Source: Allosphingosinicella indica
GTDB taxonomy: Bacteria > Pseudomonadota > Alphaproteobacteria > Sphingomonadales > Sphingomonadaceae
Assembly (NCBI RefSeq): GCF_900177405.1
Contig: NZ_LT840185.1
Coordinates: 1,541,501-1,605,500, forward strand
Length of the DNA: 64,000 bases
Direction: 5' to 3'
Under the pieces are notes generated by a model. It searched no databases. It saw only the letters and a program-made list of their open reading frames with translations, and had not been told where the DNA came from. The position numbers and the translations under genes were made by a program. Below are positions 27,082-35,284 of the stretch, piece after piece. Within the stretch, counting starts at the first letter, position 1. Each line of letters opens with the position of its first letter.

Positions 27082-29268
27082 TCAGGCGGCGACGTTGACC
27101 GTCAGGATCAGGTCGTCGGCACGGATGGCCGTGGCGCCGACGTTGATCTGGAAGTCGGCGACGCCATCGCCGTTGACGTCACCGGCGATGATCGTCGAAC
27201 CGCGATCCACGAACGTGCGGAGCTCGCCGGCGGTGCCGGAGAAAGCCGCGTTGCCGATGAAGTTGAACTGCTCGTTCACCGCATCGACGTTGATGTTCGG
27301 GTCGATGCCGGTCAGGTCGATCTTGTCGCCCTGGCCGCGGCGGAAGTCGACGATCGTGTCGTAGCCGCCGAGATCCGAGAAGCGGAACGTATCCGCACCC
27401 GCACCGCCGTACAGCTTGTCGTCGCCCGCACCGCCATCGAGGACGTCATTGCCGGCATCACCGTAGAGCGTGTCGTTGCCGGCATCGCCGAACAGGATGT
27501 CGTCGCCGGCGCCGCCCATGATGGTGTCGTTGCCGTCACCACCACGGATCGTGTCGTTGCCGCCATCGCCGAACAGCTGATCGACGCCGTCGCCACCATC
27601 GATCGTGTCGTCACCGTTGCGACCGTAGATGATGTCGTTGCCGGCGCCGCCGTTCAGGACGTTGTTGCCGTCGCTGCCGGTCAGCACGTCGTTGTGCCGG
27701 CTGCCGGTGACGCCTTCGATCGAGATCAGGACGTCGCCAGCCGCACCGCCCGACACGAGGCCGTTGGCGAGGTTGACGCTGACTGCGGTGCCCGAGGTCT
27801 GATAGCTGACGATGTCGTTGCCGGCGCCGCCGTCGATGCGGTTGGCCGCGCCGTTGGCGACGATCGTGTCGTCCCCGCCGCCGCCGACCGCATTCTCGAT
27901 GATCGAATTGTACGCAATCGAGATGTTATCGCGCATCAGACCGTCGGTGTAGGTGGCACCGAACAGCTCGATATAGAGATCATAGGTTGCCTGCGTACGC
28001 GGCGCGAGGCCGGCGGCCGCACGGCGGGCGTTGATCTCGTCGAGCGTCGGGATGTCTTCCGAATAGAAGCCACCGGCGCTGCTGAATGCACCCGGGTTCA
28101 AATCGATGAACGAGCGGGTGTTGTAGCCCGACAGATCGAGGGTGTCGTTGCCGCCGGCATCGTAGATCGAAATCACCGGGTTCGGATTCTTGGTGAAATC
28201 GTACATGTCCTTACCGGCATTGCTGTTGAAGCCGTAAGTCGTGTTGCCGGTGCGGGTATTCTCCTCGACGCCATAGATACGCTGCGCCGCCAGGATGTCG
28301 TGGATCATCGGCGTCGAATTGTAGCTGTACGTCAGGTTTTCCCAGTTGACGTGCGCCGCGCCGGTCTCTTCCGCGTCCCAGTAGGACATGATCGAGTACA
28401 TGCGCGAATCCTGATAATATTCCGCGCCATTGTCATAGGTCACGTCGAAGCCGGGGCCAAAGTTATAGGCACCCGGGTGCTCGAGGCCGATCGCGTGGCC
28501 GATTTCGTGAACCAGCGTGTTGAGGCCGTATTGACCCGGCAGGAACTGGAAGTTCGACGCCTGGTTCGGGTTCACGAACACGTCGCCGGCGATCTCGTAG
28601 TAGCTGACGTCGTCGCCTTCGAAGTTCTTGAACCCTTCTTCCGACCCGTAATCATAGGGCAGATAGGCCGCGGCCTGCGCCGGGCCCGTCGTGGTGTTCA
28701 TGAAGTTGAGGTCGCCCTGCTGGAACGACGTTTCCTGGAAATTGACCTTGATGATGTCGTCCCAGAGGCCAATCGCTTCGCGCGTGGCGGTGCGCTGCGC
28801 CGCGGTGAAGGGCGAGAAGCCCTGCGCGACGCTGAGGCCAAGCGCGAGATTGCCGGCCGGCGTGCGATAGACATAAGGCTCGGGCAGGCTGGCCAGCGTC
28901 TCGTAGAAGCCGAAGGTCAGCGTGGTCAGCGGGCCGGTCGCGCCGGGGCCGCCTTCCGACGGCAGGCCGGCTTCGCCGCCCATCGCCTTGGTGACGGGCA
29001 GCCAATAATATTGGTTGTTGGCATAGCCCTGCGCGCCGTCCCAGTTGGCGCCCGACTCGAAGCCGCCGATAATCCCGTCGCCGCGGTTGAGGTAGTAAGC
29101 GACCTCTTCTTTGGTGAAGACCGGCTTGCCGCGGATCGTGCCGCCCTGGCCGTCGACATTGGCCTGTGAGGCGCGCACCGCGGCGACATAGGCGTCCGAA
29201 TATTCGTTGTTGAGGTCGCGCGTGCTGCGATCGCCCTCGAACTCGATGTCTTTCAACGTACCAACCAT
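27082..29268 (-). CDS. serralysin-type M10 metalloprotease with RTX repeats
   Basis: The ~728-residue protein has a metzincin zinc site HEIGHAIGLEHPG near residue 255, with the downstream Met-turn (YSIMSYWD) typical of serralysins. Residues ~480-690 hold tandem GGxGxDxLx/U nonapeptides that bind calcium, followed by the C-terminal M10 domain. There is no signal peptide, as expected for type I secretion of an extracellular protease; no ABC/HlyD/TolC genes are nearby. Of the three adjacent starts (TTG 29274, ATG 29271, ATG 29268), the last has the best spacing from the GGGAGG ribosome site. Confidence 0.93.
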   Translation of the reverse strand: MVGTLKDIEFEGDRSTRDLNNEYSDAYVAAVRASQANVDGQGGTIRGKPVFTKEEVAYYLNRGDGIIGGFESGANWDGAQGYANNQYYWLPVTKAMGGEAGLPSEGGPGATGPLTTLTFGFYETLASLPEPYVYRTPAGNLALGLSVAQGFSPFTAAQRTATREAIGLWDDIIKVNFQETSFQQGDLNFMNTTTGPAQAAAYLPYDYGSEEGFKNFEGDDVSYYEIAGDVFVNPNQASNFQFLPGQYGLNTLVHEIGHAIGLEHPGAYNFGPGFDVTYDNGAEYYQDSRMYSIMSYWDAEETGAAHVNWENLTYSYNSTPMIHDILAAQRIYGVEENTRTGNTTYGFNSNAGKDMYDFTKNPNPVISIYDAGGNDTLDLSGYNTRSFIDLNPGAFSSAGGFYSEDIPTLDEINARRAAAGLAPRTQATYDLYIELFGATYTDGLMRDNISIAYNSIIENAVGGGGDDTIVANGAANRIDGGAGNDIVSYQTSGTAVSVNLANGLVSGGAAGDVLISIEGVTGSRHNDVLTGSDGNNVLNGGAGNDIIYGRNGDDTIDGGDGVDQLFGDGGNDTIRGGDGNDTIMGGAGDDILFGDAGNDTLYGDAGNDVLDGGAGDDKLYGGAGADTFRFSDLGGYDTIVDFRRGQGDKIDLTGIDPNINVDAVNEQFNFIGNAAFSGTAGELRTFVDRGSTIIAGDVNGDGVADFQINVGATAIRADDLILTVNVAA
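27400..27690 (-). repeat. RTX calcium-binding repeat tract
   Basis: This part of the protease gene encodes about ten consecutive glycine/aspartate-rich nonapeptides (for example GGDGNDTIM and GGAGDDILF). At DNA level it is an imperfect tandem repeat of about 27 bases. Confidence 0.85.
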
Positions 29269-29348
29269 CATCAACCTCCCATTATCGATCTTGCTTCAGA
29301 TCCTGTCGCCGCCGGGGATGCGATGTGCCGCGCCCCCTTCCGGCCATC

Positions 29349-29376
29349 AAAAAAGCCCCGCCGTTCCCGGCGAGGC
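29349..29376 (-). terminator. terminator without an assigned gene
   Basis: A 9-bp stem (GCCTCGCCG/CGGCGGGGC with one wobble position) and a 4-base loop is followed on the minus strand by six T residues. No convincing minus-strand gene ends just before it. The nearest minus-strand gene upstream (29807-30832) has its own terminator, so this one may end a small transcript of 200-370 bases. Confidence 0.7.
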
Positions 29377-29380
29377 TTGC

Positions 29381-29745
29381 TGAACCTTAAGAGCGCTGCG
29401 GCGATAATAGGCATAGCCGGTCGCCGCGATGCCGCCCGTAAAGGACGTCCCGCCGCTAAAACCGATGCTCACGCCTTGAACCGTCAGCTTCGTCGCTCCC
29501 GTGCAACCGGGCCGCCTGCAGGCCGCCCGTCCGGATTGGGATGAAGCTGCCGCGCAGCCTTTCCCCACCGCCGGCATCATCGCCGCCGCGGCGCGACTGT
29601 CAACCAGAAGTTAACAATCTCGCTTTTCTGGGAATTTACCCAATCCGTTCGTCCCGCGATGGGACGATTTCCAGGGTGCGAAACGGACGGAATGCGAACG
29701 ACTCGCGGGCCGCGACGCGGGACTCGCCCGGTCCGGCATGCGCCC
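29381..29745. other. intergenic stretch, no convincing gene
   Basis: A 77-codon minus-strand frame (29347-29580) crosses this region, but its stop lies inside the T-run of the terminator at 29349, so a terminated mRNA would lack it. No ribosome site is clear. The stretch 29600-29650 is AT-rich compared with its surroundings and could hold promoters. Confidence 0.5.
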
Positions 29746-29780
29746 AAAAAGAAAGGGCGCGCCGATCACGACGCGCCCTT
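29746..29780 (-). terminator. terminator of the ferritin-like lipoprotein gene
   Basis: The stem AAGGGCGCG/CGCGCCCTT (29753-29761 and 29772-29780) is followed on the minus strand by TCTTTTT. It lies 27 bases beyond the stop of the minus-strand gene at 29807. Confidence 0.85.
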
Positions 29781-29806
29781 CGAGTACAGGCGAGGAGGCG
29801 CCTGGG

Positions 29807-30832
29807 TCAGTTGTCGGCGCTGGTCCGGAACGCGATGTTTGTGCCGTTGACGCCGGCCGGGAAGAACCCGCCCATCGTCACCGCTTCCTTGTTGAGATAG
29901 ACGATGTTGAGCACCTGGCCGACGGTGCGGCTGAAGGCGATGCCGTTGGCGTCGAGCGGCACGATGTTGGATTCATCGGCGGTGCCGGTGATGCCCTGAT
30001 CGAGATCGGTCGGCCCGTCGAGACTATCGCGCGCGTCGGAAATCGCGTCCGCCGAAGTGCGCAGCTCCGGTATCGCGACGCCCTTGGCATAAAGCGCGGT
30101 ACGCACCAGACCGGCGTGATAGGCCTCGGCCGCGAGGATGCCCGCCGCCGCTTCGAGGAAGGTCTTGCTGGTGATGAGCGGCGAGGCGCCCTTGTACGCG
30201 GTGACGCCGACATCCTCGAAGATATAGGCGCCGAGCAGGAAGTTCTCGTCATTGGCGTACGGATCGAACGACGCGCCCGCGCCGATCAGCCCCGCCGCGC
30301 GCGCCGCGCTGGAGAAGGCGCCGTTGGGGTCGGAACTGATATCGAGCGCCGGCTGCGAAACGGCGGACGCACCGAGCGCGGCACGCAGAAACTCGACGTG
30401 CGCGCGCTCGTCATTGGCGATCTCGCGGGCATATTGGCGGACGACTGGATCGGTGAAATTGACCTGCGCGCCGCCGGTGACGGCGCCCTGCGTGCCGGTG
30501 CCGGTCAGGATGCTGGCGGGCAGGCCCGTGCCGTAAGACGCGAAATAATAGAATTGCGCCTCGAGATATTCGAGGTTGAGCGCGAAGTTGAGGATGTCCG
30601 CATCGGTGAAAGCGGGCGTCGGGCTGGGCGTCGGCGTCGGTGCGGGCGTGGGTGTCGGGCTGGGTGTGGGGGTCGGAGAATTGTCGTCCCCGTCACAGGC
30701 GGCAAGGAGACCGACACCGCCCATCGCGACGGCAAGACCGCCGGCGGCGCGGAAGAAATCGCGCCGGTCCTCGCGGCGCTTCACGCGCGCGTCGAACGCC
30801 TCGATCAGCAGATCGTCGTTGGTCTTGGTCAT
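29807..30832 (-). CDS. Tat-exported ferritin-like domain lipoprotein
   Basis: The 341-residue protein has a twin-arginine signal (RREDRRDFFRAAGG) followed by a hydrophobic stretch ending in a lipobox-like LLAAC. Next comes a threonine/proline repeat linker (PTPTPSPTPTPAPTP) and a ferritin-like helical domain with NLEYLEAQFYYFA, NDERAHVEFL and AEAYHAGLVR, the carboxylate/histidine pattern of a di-metal site. It should fold in the cytoplasm with its metal and be exported to the periplasm. The ATG at 30832 follows an AGGAGG. It diverges from a SigK-like sigma/anti-sigma pair, which may control it. Confidence 0.9.
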   Translation of the reverse strand: MTKTNDDLLIEAFDARVKRREDRRDFFRAAGGLAVAMGGVGLLAACDGDDNSPTPTPSPTPTPAPTPTPSPTPAFTDADILNFALNLEYLEAQFYYFASYGTGLPASILTGTGTQGAVTGGAQVNFTDPVVRQYAREIANDERAHVEFLRAALGASAVSQPALDISSDPNGAFSSAARAAGLIGAGASFDPYANDENFLLGAYIFEDVGVTAYKGASPLITSKTFLEAAAGILAAEAYHAGLVRTALYAKGVAIPELRTSADAISDARDSLDGPTDLDQGITGTADESNIVPLDANGIAFSRTVGQVLNIVYLNKEAVTMGGFFPAGVNGTNIAFRTSADN

Positions 30833-30914
30833 CGCATACCTCCTGTTGGCGTCATCTCTTCGCGAGCGCGCGCAAGGAGTTACGAGGATGCGGCGCGCTC
30901 GGACGCATTTCGGG

Positions 30915-30950
30915 CGAAAGAATTTCGTTTGATCCGAAACATTTGTTTCG
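30915..30950. promoter_or_regulatory. paired inverted repeats between divergent promoters
   Basis: Two adjacent perfect dyads, CGAAA-GAA-TTTCG (30915-30927) and CGAAAC-ATTT-GTTTCG (30935-30950), lie in the 132-base gap between the ferritin-like lipoprotein and the sigma factor gene. They are placed where they could bind a regulator of both promoters, or contain face-to-face -35 elements of the sigma factor itself. Confidence 0.5.
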
Positions 30951-30964
30951 TAGCGTCGGCCCGA

Positions 30965-31576
30965 ATGAGCGGCGAATCCCCTCCCGATACTCCGTCCGCA
31001 GACGGGCCGCGCCCCGCCGGAGAGGATGCCGATGCGGCACGCGCCGCGCTCGCCGAGGCGCTCCGCCGCGTCGCCGACGGAGACCGTAGCGCTCTGAAGC
31101 TGGTCTACGACCGCACCGCTCCGAAACTCTACGGCATTTGCCTGCGTATCTTGACCGACAGGGGCGACGCGGAGGAGGCCCTGCAAGACGCATTCCTCAA
31201 GATCTGGCGCAACGCCGGCAGCTTCGATCCGAAGCGCGCGAGCCCGATCACCTGGCTGGCGACGGTAACGCGCAACCGCGCGGTAGACCGCTTCCGCGCG
31301 CGCCGGCCGGTCAACACGCGGCCGATCGACGCGGCAAGCGAGATCGCCGCGACGGACGCGCCCGCCGATGCCGTCATCGAGCGCGATCAGGAGGTCGCCG
31401 AACTCATCGCTTGTCTGAAGCAATTGGAGGAGAAAGACGAGGCGCTGATCCGCGCCGCTTTCCTGCAGGGATCGACCTATTCCGAACTGGCGGAGCGCGG
31501 CGGCATCCCGCTCGGCACCGTCAAGAGCCGCGTCCGCCGCGCGCTCGCCAAGCTCCGGGGGTGCCTGACACCATGA
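30965..31576 (+). CDS. ECF sigma factor (SigK-like)
   Basis: The 203-residue protein has sigma region 2 (DRTAPKLYGICLRILTDRGDAEEALQDAFLKIW in consecutive blocks, with the conserved AEE-LQD-F helix) and region 4 (YSELAERGGIPLGTVKSRVRRALAKLR). It lacks regions 1 and 3, as ECF factors do. It directs RNA polymerase to a small regulon. The gene end overlaps the anti-sigma gene as ATGA, giving stoichiometric co-translation. Its divergent neighbour, the ferritin-like lipoprotein, is a plausible target. Confidence 0.93.
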   Translation: MSGESPPDTPSADGPRPAGEDADAARAALAEALRRVADGDRSALKLVYDRTAPKLYGICLRILTDRGDAEEALQDAFLKIWRNAGSFDPKRASPITWLATVTRNRAVDRFRARRPVNTRPIDAASEIAATDAPADAVIERDQEVAELIACLKQLEEKDEALIRAAFLQGSTYSELAERGGIPLGTVKSRVRRALAKLRGCLTP

Positions 31577-32283
31577 CCCGCGAACGCGACGACGACATCT
31601 TCGCCGCTGAGCTCGCGCTGGGCGTGCTGGAAGGCGCCGATCGTGCCGAAGCGGAGGCGCGCGTGCGCGCCGATCCGGATTTCGCGGCGGCAGTCGATCG
31701 CTGGCACGCGCGGCTGCTGCCGATGCTCGGCACCGAGGCCACGCCGCCGGCGGAGCTGTGGGAGCGGATCGCGCCGACGCTTGCGGCCAACGACGTGTCC
31801 GATGCGCCCGGCAATGCCGCCGCGCTACGCCGCTGGCGCGCCTTCTCGTTTGTGGCGAGCGCCGTTGCGGCGGTGCTGGCGCTGGTGCTCATCCTGCAGC
31901 CGGGGCGGACGCCGCCGGTTGTTCCACCGCAGCCCGTCGAGACGCAGGCGGCGCGCATGGTCGCCGCGCTCGAGGGCGACGAAATGCCGATGGCAGTCGC
32001 GATCGGCATCGAGAAGGCGGGCGCCGAACTGCTGATCACGCCGGTGCGGATGGCGGACGATGATCGCGCGCGCGAATTGTGGGTGATCCCCGCCGACGGC
32101 ACGCCGCGCTCGCTCGGCCTGATCGCGGGCGATGCGCCGGGCCGGATGGCGGTCGCGGCGCCGATGCGCGCCTATCTGAGCGAGGGCGCGACGCTCGCCA
32201 TCTCGCTGGAGCCCGCAGGCGGATCGCCGACCGGCGCGCCGACGGGGCCGGTGGTGGCGACCGGCAAGTTGCTCACCGTCTAG
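31573..32283 (+). CDS. anti-sigma factor (RskA-like)
   Basis: The 236-residue protein has an N-terminal anti-sigma segment (ELALGVLEGADRAEAEARV), one membrane helix at about residues 92-112 (SFVASAVAAVLALVLIL) and a C-terminal periplasmic RskA domain (ELWVIPADGTPRSLGLI). It should hold the sigma factor at the membrane until a signal triggers its release. The start overlaps the sigma stop; its own stop overlaps that of the convergent GST gene by four bases. Confidence 0.92.
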   Translation: MTRERDDDIFAAELALGVLEGADRAEAEARVRADPDFAAAVDRWHARLLPMLGTEATPPAELWERIAPTLAANDVSDAPGNAAALRRWRAFSFVASAVAAVLALVLILQPGRTPPVVPPQPVETQAARMVAALEGDEMPMAVAIGIEKAGAELLITPVRMADDDRARELWVIPADGTPRSLGLIAGDAPGRMAVAAPMRAYLSEGATLAISLEPAGGSPTGAPTGPVVATGKLLTV

Positions 32284-32927
32284 GCGGCGCGCGCTTTCTC
32301 GAGGAACGCCGTCTCGCGCTCCGCCCATTGCGTGAAGCTTGGGCGGGCGAGGATGGCGTCGATGTATGCGGCGAGCTTGGGCCGAGCGCTGCGCCAATCG
32401 AGCGCGAGGTGGGCGAAGTTCACGAAAGGCGCCGCGACCGCGATGTCGGCGAGAGTCAGCCGGTCCTCGACCAGGAAGCCGCTCTCGGGGATGACGCCCT
32501 CCAGATAATCGAGCAGCGGCGGGAATTCGGTCGCTTCGGCCTCGTCGGCCATCGCCGCATTGCCCGGCCGCTTCAGGAACAGCGGGCTGACGATGCGATT
32601 GAAGAACATCTTGCCGCCGCAGCTCATCAGCAAGGTGTCGGCGAATTCCTCGAACCAGATGGCCTTCGCGTGTGCCTTGGCTTCGGTGGGAATGAGGTTG
32701 GTATCGGGGTTCAGCGCATCGAGATAGGTGATGATCGCGCTGGAATCGGCGAGGGTGAAATCGCCGTCGCGGAAGGCGGGGATTTTGCGGAAGGGGCTGG
32801 CCTCCAGAAACTCCGGATCCTGCGCGTTGAGGCCGGTGGGCTTCAGTTCGAGCGCGATGCCTTTCTCCGCGGCGAAGACCAGCACCTTGCGCACGAACGG
32901 CGACAGCGAAGAACCGTAGAGGATCAT
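32280..32927 (-). CDS. glutathione S-transferase family protein
   Basis: The 215-residue protein has the N-terminal thioredoxin-like GST domain (LYGSSLSPFVRKVLVFAAEKGI, with the DSSAIITYLD glutathione-binding turn) and a helical C-terminal domain. It is cytoplasmic. Serine or cysteine-independent chemistry cannot be decided from the sequence. No operon partner is evident. Confidence 0.9.
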   Translation of the reverse strand: MILYGSSLSPFVRKVLVFAAEKGIALELKPTGLNAQDPEFLEASPFRKIPAFRDGDFTLADSSAIITYLDALNPDTNLIPTEAKAHAKAIWFEEFADTLLMSCGGKMFFNRIVSPLFLKRPGNAAMADEAEATEFPPLLDYLEGVIPESGFLVEDRLTLADIAVAAPFVNFAHLALDWRSARPKLAAYIDAILARPSFTQWAERETAFLEKARAA

Positions 32928-33012
32928 CGAGCGTACTCCCGGAAATGGATTGCGTTTTGCAACCTAGCGCGGCGTGATGGGGTTGGGAAGAGCGCGGCGC
33001 CATCCTCTTCTC

Positions 33013-33093
33013 GTTATTCCGGCGAAGGCCGGTATTCAGTCCGCTGACAAGGATTCGTTTGAAGGGCTGGATCCCGGCCTTCGCCGGGATGAC
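33013..33093. repeat. intergenic inverted repeat element
   Basis: Two 27-base arms (33013-33039 and 33067-33093) are reverse complements at 23 of 27 positions and share the core GGCGAAGGCCGG. They are separated by 27 bases. Short palindromic elements with this kind of core are common between genes of sphingomonads and caulobacters. Here the element lies between two minus-strand genes and could fold in RNA. Confidence 0.75.
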
Positions 33094-33112
33094 GGTCAAG
33101 AAGGTGGCGCGC

Positions 33113-34387
33113 CTAACGCTTCATCGGCGGGCGGGCGCCGTAGGTGAGCCAGCGCCAGACATATTCCATCGGGCCGAAGCGGAAGCGGGCGAGCCAGAGG
33201 ACCGCGAAGGCGATCTGGAATGCCCAGATCGCGGCGACGATATAGTAAAGCTCGTGCCGCTGGAGCTGGCCGTACCAGCCGAGGCCGAGGAAGAGGATAC
33301 CGCAGATCGCCGACTGCATCATGTAGGAGGTGAGCGCCATCCGCCCGACCGCGGCGAGCGCGCGGCGCAGCGCCGGGATCGCGCCCAAGCGGACGAAGAG
33401 CAGCAGCAGCCCGAGATGCCCCATGGTAAGCGGCAGGCGGCCGAGATCGTAGCTGATATTGGCCTCGGCAAAGGCGGAGGCCGCGAAGGCGCCGTCGATG
33501 ACGTGCTTGGTCTCGATGATGTTGACGGGAATGCCGATGCCGTAGCCGATCGCCACCATCGCCAGATAGACGCTGCCCGGCCGCTCCAGCGTCAGCACGC
33601 CGAGGCCGAACAGGCCCATGCCGATCAGCATCATCCCGAAGGCGTCGAAGAAGTAGCGGATCAGCCCCCAGGTCTGAAAATAATAAGTGATGCGGGCGAG
33701 ATAGGGGAAGGCGGCGGCATAGCCCTGAGTGCGCGCCTTGATGTCGGCCTGCATCGAATCCGCGGAGGATTCATATTCCACCCGCTCGGCGTCCCAGCGT
33801 TCGAGCGCGGCGGTCTGCGCGGGACTGAGCTCTTCGCCAGCGGCCTGCGCCTCGATCGCGGGCCGGGCGGCGCGCTCGGCGTTGAGCATCAATGTCGCAT
33901 CCCACAGGTTCCACGCCGCGCTCGCCACCAGCATCGCCAGCCCGAGCGCGAGGAGGCGTTTGGGGGCCATGTGGCGGAAGGCGTAGAGGCCGAAGGCGAT
34001 GACGCCGTAGCTGAACAATATGTCGCCGAACCAGAGCAGCAGATAGCCGTTCACCATCCCGAAGACGATCAGCCAGAAATTGCGGCGGAACCAGAGCGGC
34101 GCGCTGTCGCCGCCCTTGGCCTCCAGATTGCGCGTGAAGAGGATCGCGCCGGCACCGAACAGGATCGCGAACAGCGCGCGCTGGGTGCCCTCGAAGCCGA
34201 CCTGGATGACGATCCAGCTCCACAGGTCCGGGCCGCTGCTGCCGCCCGCATTGGCGGGATTGACGTAAGAATCGGGCAGCCCGAAGCCGGTGATGTTGAG
34301 GAGGAGGATGCCGAGCAACGCGGCGCCACGCACGAAATCGAGCGCCTCGATCCGGTCCCGCGCGGGTGCGGCTGATTGTTCCCCCAT
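33113..34387 (-). CDS. DUF418 family membrane protein
   Basis: The 424-residue protein opens with the DUF418-type sequence IEALDFVRGAALLGILLLNI and has about ten membrane segments. The C-terminal DUF418 region contains GRMALTSYMMQS and ends near RFRFGPMEYVWRWLTYG. The ATG at 34387 gives a normal-length protein. DUF418 proteins (YeiB-like) are inner-membrane proteins of unknown transport or acyl-transfer role. A soluble loop of about 60 residues between helices 5 and 6 (residues ~165-225) is somewhat long. Confidence 0.9.
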   Translation of the reverse strand: MGEQSAAPARDRIEALDFVRGAALLGILLLNITGFGLPDSYVNPANAGGSSGPDLWSWIVIQVGFEGTQRALFAILFGAGAILFTRNLEAKGGDSAPLWFRRNFWLIVFGMVNGYLLLWFGDILFSYGVIAFGLYAFRHMAPKRLLALGLAMLVASAAWNLWDATLMLNAERAARPAIEAQAAGEELSPAQTAALERWDAERVEYESSADSMQADIKARTQGYAAAFPYLARITYYFQTWGLIRYFFDAFGMMLIGMGLFGLGVLTLERPGSVYLAMVAIGYGIGIPVNIIETKHVIDGAFAASAFAEANISYDLGRLPLTMGHLGLLLLFVRLGAIPALRRALAAVGRMALTSYMMQSAICGILFLGLGWYGQLQRHELYYIVAAIWAFQIAFAVLWLARFRFGPMEYVWRWLTYGARPPMKR

Positions 34388-34451
34388 CGCCGCCAATGTC
34401 GCGCGAAGCGCGGCGGGCGGCAAGCCGCATATTGGGGAGGAGGTCAGTCGC

Positions 34452-35237
34452 TCAGTAGCGCCGCCGTTCTTCCCTCGTGGCGCAGGCGCTCTGGTCGCCG
34501 GCGCGGCAGGCGCGGACGCGGGCTTCCCAGGCGGCGCGGTCGCGCTCCATGTTCTGGCGCGCCTCGTCGAGCGTGCGCCGATAATCGGCGTCCTGCGCCT
34601 CCATCTCGGCCTGGCGCGCGGCGATCTGCGCCTCATATTCGGCGGCGCGCGCTTCGCGGGCGCGGAGGATCTCCTCGGCACGGGCGGCCATGCGGCGGTC
34701 CGCCTCGGCCAGCCGGGCGCGTTCATTCTCTTCCCAGATCGCCTGCTGCTGCTCGGCGGTGAGGATCACGGGCTCGGCCGGTTCGGCGGCATCGTCTGTG
34801 TAAGGATTGACGCCCTCGGCATCGGCGACGGCGACCGGCTCGGCGGCGGGATCGTCCTCCGTCTCGGCGAGATCGCCGCCGAGGCGCGGGGCGTTGGCGG
34901 GATCGTCGGTCGGCGGGCCGAACGGCATGTCGGCGGGCCGCTCGCCGCCGCCATAGGGGCCGGAGACGACCTGGCTGGGTGGCAGATCGGCGATGCCGAT
35001 GCCGCTCGACGTGCGCGAGGTAACGACGGGCTGGACCGGGCCGGGCGGCATTGCCGAAGGCGGCGGCGGAGTTACGCGCGGCGCGAACGGCGCGTCGGCC
35101 TCGGGCAGCGGGACGGCACCATCCTCAGGGGGCAGCGATTCGAGAATGTCGCCGAGCCGCCCGTCGGATTGCTGGGCGGCGGCGGGCATCGCGAGCGCGG
35201 CGGCGGCGACTCCGGCAAAGGCGAGGAGAAAGCGCAT
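34452..35237 (-). CDS. exported hypothetical protein with charged coiled coil
   Basis: The 261-residue product starts with a signal peptide ending PAAAQ. Residues ~30-140 are proline- and acid-rich and likely disordered. Residues ~145-245 are a highly charged helix rich in A, E and R (for example NERARLAEADRRMAARAEEI), predicting a coiled coil. The C-terminus has two cysteines (VRACRAGDQSACAT). I do not recognise a family. The start at 35237 was chosen for the signal peptide; earlier ATGs exist. It lies 47 bases upstream of a debranching-type glucosidase stop, without evident coupling. Confidence 0.65.
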   Translation of the reverse strand: MRFLLAFAGVAAAALAMPAAAQQSDGRLGDILESLPPEDGAVPLPEADAPFAPRVTPPPPSAMPPGPVQPVVTSRTSSGIGIADLPPSQVVSGPYGGGERPADMPFGPPTDDPANAPRLGGDLAETEDDPAAEPVAVADAEGVNPYTDDAAEPAEPVILTAEQQQAIWEENERARLAEADRRMAARAEEILRAREARAAEYEAQIAARQAEMEAQDADYRRTLDEARQNMERDRAAWEARVRACRAGDQSACATREERRRY

Positions 35238-35284
35238 GGGGTATTTCACTACCACAGGCCGCATGATCGGTCGATGAACGGCGG

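Noticed and set aside
29347-29580. A 77-codon minus-strand frame
   Set aside because: Its stop codon lies inside the T-run of an intrinsic terminator and there is no ribosome site; kept only as a note in the intergenic entry.
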